Assembly: GCA_963383645.1 (NCBI GenBank)
Contig: OY726579.1
Span: 855,001 to 919,000, forward strand
DNA from: Muscardinus avellanarius
Taxonomy: Eukaryota; Chordata; Mammalia; Rodentia; Gliridae
Direction: 5' to 3'
DNA: 64,000 nt
A model generated the notes under the pieces. The model made no database searches and had not been told where the DNA came from. It saw nothing but the letters and a program-made list of their open reading frames with translations. Both the position numbers and the translations under genes were made by a program. Of the stretch, positions 14,237 through 24,200 are shown in pieces (position 1 is the stretch's first letter; the number at the start of each line of letters is the position of its first letter).

Positions 14237-14894
14237 TTGGTGGTACTAGGGGTGGAACCCAGAGGCTTTCTACCTCCGGGCTATACTCCCAGACCTATTT
14301 TCTATTTTATTTGGAAACAGGGTCTCACTAAGTTGCTGAGAGCCTCACTCAGTAGCTGAGGCTGGCTTGGAACCTGTGCGATCCGCCTGTCTCAGCCTCC
14401 CAAGTGTGGGAATTACAAGCGTGCGCCACCACGCCCGGCTTATTTATTTATTTTTTTGTGTGTGGTACTAGGGGTGGAAACCAGGGGCTTTTCTACCTCC
14501 GGCCTATACACTCAGACCTAATTTCTATTTTTGTGGGGGGTCTGGGGATGGAAGCCAGGGGCATTTGACCTCCAAGTTACACCCCCTGCCCTATTTTTTA
14601 TTCTTTATTTTGAAACCGGGTCTCACTGAGTTGCAGGGGGCCTCACTAAGTAGCTGAGGCTGGCTGCGAACCACGATCCTCCTGTCTCAGCCTCCCACAT
14701 GCTGAGATTACAAGCGTGCGCCACCATGCCCGGCTACCACTCAGACCTAATTTATACTTTATTTGGGAACAGGGTCTCACTAAGTTGCTTAGAGCCTCCC
14801 TAAGTAGCTGAGGCTGGCTTTGAACCTGAGCAATCCTCCTGTCTCAGCCTCCCAAGCACAGGGATTACAAGTGTGCGCCACCACTCCTGGCTTG

Positions 14895-14930
<36 letters not shown>

Positions 14931-15634
14931 TTTGGTGGTACTGGGGTTCCTGGAAACTCTTCTACCTCTAGGCTACACTCCCAGACATCTATTTTTTATA
15001 TTTTTATTTGGAAACAGGGTCTCTTAAACCAGCAAGGCTGGCTTCGAACCTGCTCGATCCTCCTGTCTCTACCTAAAAGTGCGGTGATTACAAGCATGCA
15101 CCACCACGCCTGGCTAGCATTTTTTATTTTTAAACAGGATCTCACTTTTTTTTTTCCCCCCCGGTACTGGGGATGAAACCCAGGGGCATTGTATCTCCAA
15201 GCTATATCCCCATCCCTATTTCTTATTCTTTATTTTGAAACAGGTGATCTCAATAAGTTGCGGAGGGCCACACTAAGTAGCTGAGGCTGGCTGTGAACTG
15301 GGATCCTCCAGTCACAGCCTCCCAAGTACTGGGATTACAAGTGTGTGCCATAATAAAATAGGGCTGGGGGAGCAGGGCAGGGTGGCGCACGCTTGTAATC
15401 TCAGCATGTGGGAGGCTGAGACAGGAGAATACCAGGTTCATAGCCAGCCTCAGCTACTTAGTGAGGCCTTCCATGACTTAGTGAGACTCTGTTTTGAAAT
15501 AAAGAATAAAAAAATAGGGCTGGGGGTAGAATAAACCCTGTGTTCAATCCCCAGTACCTCAAAAAATAAAAAATAAAAAAATAAAAAAATAGGGCTGGGG
15601 GTGTAGTTTGGAGGTTACTGGGTTCAATCCCTAG

Positions 15635-15686
<52 letters not shown>

Positions 15687-16963
15687 CCAACTTTGCCTAA
15701 CCCATATAACTAAACAGGGCCGGAGAAAAGCACACAATTATGCTAACCGGCCTCCTTTTTAAACACATCAGCACAAACCTCACACAGGCCTTTAAAGTAA
15801 GGGGCTGGGGGTGGAGGCAGAGCACTGGGTCTCATCCCCGGCATCACACAGACAAAGGTCCTTGACCGGCGGGTCATCACAGTAAGACCCAGGAGGCCCT
15901 CACTGACATACGCGGCAGTTTCAGTCTTGTTTCTTTAAACCCTGAAGCCTCCCCCACCAGTGACCTTGTTTCCTATCCACTGACGAAACTGAAAAGATCT
16001 TCCGCAGCACACACCCGCCCATGGCGCCTTCCTACGGTAGCTATAAATGACCGTCCCGCGCCTGCCTGGCCTCTGCTGCGAATATATACCACACCACCTC
16101 GTGGGCACAGCCGCACCCAGCCATTCGCCCCGCGCTGGGTATTGGGGGGTTCATCTCAGGGACACTCTACCTCCTCCGAGCTACCTCCTTCTCCAGCCCT
16201 ATTTTACTTTTATTGTTAAACAGGGTTTTGCTAAGTTGCCAAGGGTGGCCTTGAACTCATGATCCTCAGGGCTCAGCCTCCTAAGTACTGGGATTACAGA
16301 CATGGGCCACTTTGCCCAGCTACCCCTTTTTTTTTTTTTTTGGTATGGGGGATGGAATCCAGGGGAATTCTACCTCCAAGCTACACCCCCTGCCCTATTT
16401 TATTCTTTATTTTGAAACCAGGTCTCACTGAGTCGCAGAGGGCCTCGCTAAGTAGCCGAGGATGACAGTGAACCGCGATCCTCCGGTCTCAGCCTCCCGA
16501 TCACTGAGATTACAAGCGTGTGCCGCCACGCCCAGCCTCCAGCTACCCCTCTTTATTTATTTATTTTTTATTTTTATTTTTTTTTGGTGGTACTGGGGTT
16601 CCTGGAAGCCCTTCTACCCGGGCTACACTCCCAGACCTATTTTTACATTTTTATTTGGAAACAGGGTCTCCTAAGCCAGCGCGCGTGGCTGGCTTCGAAC
16701 CTGCGCGATCCTCCTGTCTCTGCCTCCCAAGCGCGGGGATTACAAGCATGCGCCACCACGCCCGGCGGAACCCCTCTTTATTACATTAATTTTTCCATTT
16801 CTACTGAATCATTCCCATCAACAAATGAGTGGGATTTTGTTCTAGTCGTGTGTGTGTGTGTGTGTGTGTGTATGTGTTTCTAGGGATTAAACCCAGTAAC
16901 CTCCAAACTGAAGGCTGAACCCAGGAATACTCTTATCACTAAGTTACACCTCGCCCCCAGCAT

Positions 16964-17019
<56 letters not shown>

Positions 17020-17668
17020 CATAAGTACATATGTGTGTATATACATATCTGTGTAAATATGTATATATGTACATATCTAATTATCTACATATATACACAC
17101 ACATATTTGGTACTGGAGATTGAACCCAGTGGCATTTTACTTCCAAGCTACACCCTCAGCACTATTATTTATTTATTTATTTATTATTTAATTTTTTTTC
17201 AGTACTGGGGATGGAACCCAGGGATATTCTATCTCCAACCTACACCCCCAGCACTATTTTTTAAAATTCTTTATTTTTTTTTTTTTATTTTTTTGGTGGT
17301 ACTGGGGTTCCTGGAAACCCTTCTACCTCCGGGCTACACTCCCAGACCTATTTTTACATTTTTATTTGGAAACAGGGTCTCCTAAGCCAGCGCGCGGCTG
17401 GCTTCGAACCTGCGCGATCCTCCTGTCTCTGCCTCCCAAGCGCGGGGATTACAAGCGTGTGCCACCACGCCCGGCGGAACCCCTCTTTATTACATTTTTC
17501 CATTTCTACTGAATCATTCCCATCAACAAATGAGTGGGATTTTGTTCTAGTCGTGTGTGTGTGTGTGTGTGTGTATATGTGTTTCTAGGGATTAAACCCA
17601 GTAACCTCCAAACTGAAGGCTGAACCCAGGAATACTCTTATCACTAAGTTACACCTCGCCCCCAGCAT

Positions 17669-17720
<52 letters not shown>

Positions 17721-19810
17721 CATAAGTACATATGTGTGTATATACATATCTGTGTAAATATGTATATATGTACATATCTAATTATCTACATATATACACA
17801 CACATATTTGGTACTGGAGATTGAACCCAGTGGCATTTTACTTCCAAGCTACACCCTCAGCACTATTATTTATTTATTTATTTATTATTTAATTTTTTTT
17901 CAGTACTGGGGATGGAACCCAGGGATATTCTATCTCCAACCTACACCCCCAGCACTATTTTTTAAAATTCTTTATTTTTTTTTTTATTTTTTTGGTGGTA
18001 CTGGGGTTCCTGGAAACCCTTCTACCTCTGGGCTACACTCCCTGACCTATTTTATATTTTTATTTGGAAACAGGGTCTCTTAAGCCAGCATGGCTGGCTT
18101 GGAACCTGCGCGATCCTCCTGTCTCCGCCTCCCAAGCGCGGGGATTACAAGCGTGCCCACCGCGCCCGGCAATTCTCTATTTTGAAACAGGGTCTCACTG
18201 AGTTGTAACGGGCCTAAGTAGTAGCTGAGGCTGTTTGTGAACTTCAGTCCTCCTGTCTCAGTCTCCCAAATGCTGGGATTCCAAGTCTCTGCCACCAAGC
18301 ATGCCTGGCTCCGGCTTTTATTCTTTATTTTGTTCTTTTATTTTTTTTTTTTGCACTACCGGTGTTGGAACCCAGGGGCATTCTACCTCTGAACTCCACC
18401 CCCCAGCCCTATTTTTTTATTCTTTTTTTGTGTGTGTGTGGTACTGGGGTTCCTGGAAACCGTTCTACCTCTGGGCTATACTCCCAGACCTATTTTTATA
18501 CTTTTTTTATTTATTTATTTTTGTTTTTTGTTTTTTTGGTGGTACTGGGGTGGAACCCAGAGGCTTTCTACCTCTGGGCTATACTCCCAGACCTTATTTT
18601 ATACTTTATTTGGAAACAGGGTCTCACTAAGTTGCTGAGAGCCTCACTAAGTAGCTGAGGCTGGCTTCGAACCTGCACGATCCTCCTGTCTCAGCCTCCC
18701 CAGCGCGGGGATTACAAGCGTGCGCCACCACGCCCTGGCGTATTCTTAGTTTTGAATCAGGGTCTCACTAAGATGCCTACAGCCTCACTAAATAGCTGAG
18801 GCTGGCTAAGAATCTTGGATCCTCCTGTCTCAGCCTCCCAAGTACTGGGATTACAAGCGTGCGCCACCACGCCAGGCTCTAAGGTTGTTTTATACAGAGA
18901 TTGCTCTAATGACTGACACTCAAGATATCTTCAGCGCTGCAAGGCTCAGGGTAAACACAGGCTCCTACGCTTGCTCAGTAGCATAAGCTCAGTGGAAAAC
19001 AAATAGTGATAATAGGAATTTCTTCCATGGAGATATGCAGGTAACAGGAAGGAACAAGTCTAATGGTTGCTACAGAACATTTAAGATTCATGTATCAGAT
19101 GACTGATTTCAGACCTCTACTCAATATCTAATTTATTTATTTATTTATTATTATTTTTTTTTTGGTGGTACTGGGGTTCCTGGAAGCCCTTCTACCTCCG
19201 GGCTACACTCCCAGACCTATTTTTACATTTTTATTTGGAAACAGGGTCTCCTAAGCCAGCGCGCGCGGCTGGCTTCAAACCTGCGCGATCCTCCTGTCTC
19301 TGCCTCCCAAGCGCGGGGATTACAAGCGTGCGCCACCACGCCCGGCTCAATATCTAATTTAATTACTCAATTCAACATGTCAGATGGTCAGATGGAACTG
19401 ATAGAAACCCTTCTCCTTACCCTAGCGTGGCACACGCTTGTCATCCCAGTACTTGGGAAGCTGAGGCAGGAGGATCTCAGGCTCTCGGCCAGCCTCAGCT
19501 ACTTAGTGAGGCCCTCTGCAACTTACTAAGACCCTGCTTCAAAATAAAGAATAAAAAATAAGCCAGGTATGGTGGCACACACTTGTAATTCCAGTACTTA
19601 GGAAGCTGAGACAGGAGGATCTCAGGTTCACGGCCAGCCTCAGCTACTCTTCAAATTAGTGAGACCCTGTTTGAAAATAAAGAATAAAAATAAGGTGAGC
19701 ATGGTGGTGCATGCTTGTAATCCCAGTATTTGGGGGGATGAGACAGGAGGATGGCAGCTTTGAGGACAGACTCAGTAAGTAGTGAGACTCACATCAAGCA
19801 AGCAAGACCC

Positions 19811-19850
<40 letters not shown>

Positions 19851-21178
19851 TGCAGGTCTGGGGATGGAACTCAGGGACCTTCTACCTCCGAGCTACACCC
19901 CCAGCCCAATTTTTTATTCTTTGTTTTGAAACAGGGTCTCACTAAGTTGCAAAGGGTGTCACTAAGCAGCTGAGGCTGGCCGCGAACCATGGTCCTCATC
20001 TCAGCCTCTCAACTGCCAGGATTACAAGCGTGTGCCACCACGCCCAGCCACGAGACTCTATTTCAAAACAAAAATAAAATAGGGCTGGAGGTGTAGTTTG
20101 TAGGTAGAATGCCACTACGTTCTATTCCCAGTATGACACACACTGGAAGAAAGAAAGAAAAGAAAGAGAGAGAGAGAGAGGGAGAGAGAGAGAGAGAAAG
20201 AAAGAAAGAGGGAGGGAGGGAGGAGGAAGGAAGGAAGGAAGGAAAAGTGGCAAGCCAGGCATGGTGGTACACACACTTGTAATCCCAGCATTTGGGAGGC
20301 TGAGCCTCTGCTACTTAGTGAGGCCCTCTGCAACTCAGTGTGACCCTGTTTCCAAATAAAGAATAAAAAATAGGGCTGGGGGTGGAGCTTGAAGGTTGAA
20401 TGCCCTGGGTTCCACTAAAAAAAAAAATAATAATAATAAGGAAAAACGGCACCACCCAGCATTTCCATCCCCAGCCCCTCTGCTTTAACTCTGCCCCCTC
20501 CCCAAGTGTAATTTGCTTAATCATGTCAGTCTTCTGCTGCTTTCCATGGCCCACCCCCAGAAAGCCTGGAGTACAGGCTTCCCAAGAGCAGTGATTTTGG
20601 TTCTATTCACCGGTGCAACTGTGGCCTCCAACAGCGCTGATACAGACTGTGTGCCCAGAATTGGGGGTGTTCAGAGCTGGATCCCGGTACCTACTACAGG
20701 CTGTGGCGCACAGAACAGCCACTGCGTCTTTAGCTTATATACAAACTTTGTTCTGGCCATGTCCCAGGCTTTGATTTAGCCAGAAGTTTCCCAATGCAGA
20801 GGGGCTGGTGGGTGAACCCTAAAGGTTGAATTGGACTTAGAAAAGAAGTCAAGAGGGTGAGAGAGAGCCGGGGGTGGTGGCGCACACATGCCTGTACAAT
20901 CTCACAGGAGGATCGCAGGTTGTCAGCCAGCCTCAGCTACTTAGTGAGGGCCTCCGCAACTTAGTGAATCCCTGTTTCAAAATAAAGAATAAGCCGGGCG
21001 TGGTGGCGCACGCTTGTCATCCCCGCGCTTGGGAGGCGGAGACAGGAGGATGGCGCAGGTTCGAAGCCAGCCACGAGCGCTGGCTTAGGAGACCCTGTTT
21101 CCAAATAAAAAATGTAAAAATAGGTCTGGGAGTGTAGCCCGGAGGTAGAAGGCTTCCAGGAACCCCAGTACCACAAAA

Positions 21179-21209
<31 letters not shown>

Positions 21210-24200
21210 ATATAAAAAAATAGGGCTAGGAGTTGGGCGCAGGTTTGTAATCCCAGCATTCGGGAGGCTGAGACAGTAGGATTGTGGTTCGAGGACAGCC
21301 TCAGCTACTTAGTGAGGCCTGCTGCAACTCAGTGAGACTGTTTCAAAATAAAGAATAAGAAAATAGGGCTGGCAGTGTAGCTTGAAGGTAGAATGCCCCT
21401 GGGTTCCATCCCCACTACTGCAAAATAAATAAATAAAAATTAAAAAATAGCCGGGCGTGGTGGCGCACGCTTGTAATCCCTGCACTTGGGAGGCGGAGAC
21501 AGGAGGATTGCGCAGGTTCGAAGCCAGCCACCCTGGCGTAAGAGACCCTGTTTCAAAAATATAAAATAGGTCTGAGAGTGTAGCCCGGAGGTAGAAGGGC
21601 TTCCAGGAACCCCAATACCACCAAAATAAATAAATAAATAAATAAAATAAATAAATAGGGCTGGCAGTGTAGCTTGAAGGTAGAATGCCCTTGGGTTCCA
21701 TCCCCACTATCGTAGCAATAATAATAATAATAATAAATAAAAATAAATAGGGCTGGGGTGTAGCTTGGAGGTTAGAATGCCCCTGGATTCAATACCCAGT
21801 ACCACAAAAACACAACAACAGCAGCAGTAACAGCAACAACAACAGCCCAGAAGAGCACTCTCTGGGCCTGGGGCTGATTTGAGCAGAGTCCTGAGATGAG
21901 ACTTTTTGGCCAGGAGGGGCTAGCACCTGGCAAGGCTCCCCACTAGGGGCAATCCCAGCCACCCCGAGATCAGTCGGCAGCCCAGGGAGGGAGAATTTGG
22001 GGGAGCCCCCTCCCTGCGCCCTCCTCTTCCAGCTCACGTGAGGGTTCTCTCTACGCGGCTGCCCTGGCCGCCGATAACTTCGCCGAGGGCCAGGAACGCT
22101 TGTCCCAGGAAGTCCTGCGGGGAGACGGGGCGTCAGCGGGGTGCTGCGGCCTCCTTCATGGCTCCCAGGGCCCTGGTCCTGCTCCCCCACTCCCACGCCA
22201 CCCCGGGCCAGCCGTGTGCATCCTCACCTTCTGCACGTCCCAGCGGAGGCCGAGAGGGAAGAGAAACCCTGAGTAAGGGGTGCCAGCCGGGGCGGGCGGG
22301 CGGGGGGGCGGGCGGGGCTGGGCAGGGTAGGTGGAGGGGCTGGAGGAGTCGAAGGGAGGGTTTCATCCCGCCAGGGGACGCGGGCTTACTGGCTTGGAGA
22401 TGTTGGTTTTGGAATCCACGTTGTACCTGGGGGAAGAGAACGAGGAACCTTCGTGGGGGGGCATTGGGGAGAAGGGAAGTGGGGGAGGAGTTGGGCTTGA
22501 GTTTAAGTTACTACAGGGGAGGGAGGAGCAACCTGGGCCCCCAACTCGACCGGAGTCTCCTTTGGGACAGCAGTAAGGGTCGGAAAGGGTGAGGTCTGGG
22601 GGGCTTGCTGGGGACGGGAGGGATCGTGGACGGAATGAAGCTACATGGGGATGGGGCTGCGGGCCAGGTCGGGGCCTGAGTCCCAGCTAAGGGCGAGGTT
22701 CACACCTGAGCGGAAAGGGGCGGGCGCCAGGCCGGGCGGGGCGAGGCCAGCCACAGTTAAGAGGATCCAGGTGTGTGGGGGGTCCAGCCAAGATTCTGGG
22801 CGGGGCCACAAAGTGGAGTAGAGAGGGGCGGAGCTGCGACTGAGGGAGGAGTCAGGGCAGGAGGGGAGGAGCCGGGACTGGGGAGGGGAGGAGACAGACC
22901 AGACCGGGGGAGGGGCCAGGGGAGGAGGGGAGGAGTCAGGCCAGGCCGAGGAAGAGTCAGGGCAGGAGGGGAGGAGCCAGGGAGGGAAAGGAGGAGCCAG
23001 ATCAGGTTGGGGGAGGAGCCAAAGCGGGAGGGGAGGAGCCTGTCAGGCTGGGTGAGGAGCCAGACCAGATGGGGGAAGAGCCAGAGCGGGAGGGGAGGAG
23101 CCGGGATGGGAGGGGAGGAGACAGACCAGACCGGGGGAGGGGCCAGGGGAGGAGGGGAGGAGCCAGACCAGGCCGGGGAGGAGCCAGCGCGGGAGGAGAG
23201 GAGCCGGGATGGGAGGAGAGGAGCCAGACCAGACCGGGGGAGGGGCCAAGAGAGGAGGGAGGAGCCAGGCCAGGCCGGGGAGGAGCCAGGGAGGGAAATG
23301 AGGAGCCAGATCAGGCTGGGGGAGGAGCCAGACCAGATCGGGGGAAGAGCCAGGGCGGGAGGGGAGGAGCCGGGATGGGAGGGGAGGAGACAGACCAGAC
23401 CGGGGGAGGGGCCAGGGGAGGAGCCAGGCCAGGCCGGGGAGGAGACAGGGCGGGAGGGGAGGAGCTGGGAATGGAGGGGAGGAGCCTGTCCGGCTGTGGG
23501 AGGAGCCATAACGGGAGGGGAGGAGCCTGGGCGAGGCGGATCCAGGTCGGGGGGTGGGTCAAGCCAGGATTCTGGGCGGGGCCTCACACATCGAAGCGCA
23601 GGTTTTGCTTTTCCTCAAAGAAATAGTCGAGGACGAATTTGCGCACGAAGTCTGGGTTCAGCGTGTTGTCAATCACCTCTGTCCGGCCGAACTGGGCGGG
23701 GGGGACGGGGGTCAGCGCGGGGCCGGTCCCGAGCGGCGCTGGGCGGGGAGGGGGCTCGGGGACTCACCTCCCGCCACTCCTGGCTGGCCCGGCTCTGCGT
23801 GTACAGCACCACCACTGCGGGGGGCGGGGGCGTCAGGGCGGCGCACCCCGGCCCCACGCCCGGCCCCAGCTCGCGCCGGGGCCCCAACTGCCCCCTCCCG
23901 GCCCGAGCCGCTTACTGGGGTCGGACTTGGAGAAGGTGTCCAGGTCCAGCAGGTTCCTAGAGAGAAGCAGGGCCGGACAGCGGACAGAGGGGCTGCGGGC
24001 GCTGCCGGCCCCCCCCCCCGCAGAGTGGGCGCGCACTGGGGGGCGCGGGCCCTGGGCGCACGCTGGACAGCGGCCCGGGACCCCCCGGGGAGGCGCCGGG
24101 CCCAGGGAGGGCTGGCCCGAACTTTGTCCTCCCGGCCCCGCGCAGCCCCGGGACCCCCGACGGGACCCCCGACGGGACCCCCGACGGAGCCCCGGCGGCT

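Larger units (their letters stand above)
12263..16580. repeat. CPNE9 intron 6, right part: stacked SINEs
   Basis: Pyrimidine tract 12363-12475. An outer minus SINE (12474-13365) carries three inner minus copies (about 12565-12852, 12856-12980, 13005-13216) and (TG)n at 12617-12681. Minus SINEs at 13380-13745; a MIR at about 13885-14035; (TG)n 14099-14147; minus SINEs 14150-15345 with (ATTT)n at 14195-14238 and 14895-14934. A plus SINE at 15372-15640 with (AC)n to 15682; ID-like remnants at 15800-15855 and 16130-16200; a minus SINE at 16331-16538. 13746-13884 and 15870-16125 are unique. Confidence 0.78.

Noticed and set aside
849..21700. Dozens of small frames sharing peptides such as [19 protein letters not shown]
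   Set aside because: They are translations of B1-dID SINE copies in recurrent frames, not genes.
22757..23587. 276-codon Pro/Ser-rich frame on the - strand
   Set aside because: The same minisatellite read in the other direction; it lies within intron 4 between two real exons.
22773..23960. 395-codon open frame on the + strand
   Set aside because: It is made by the purine-rich minisatellite and runs antisense over CPNE9 exons 3 and 4. Low-complexity Gly/Arg/Glu repeats with no domain.
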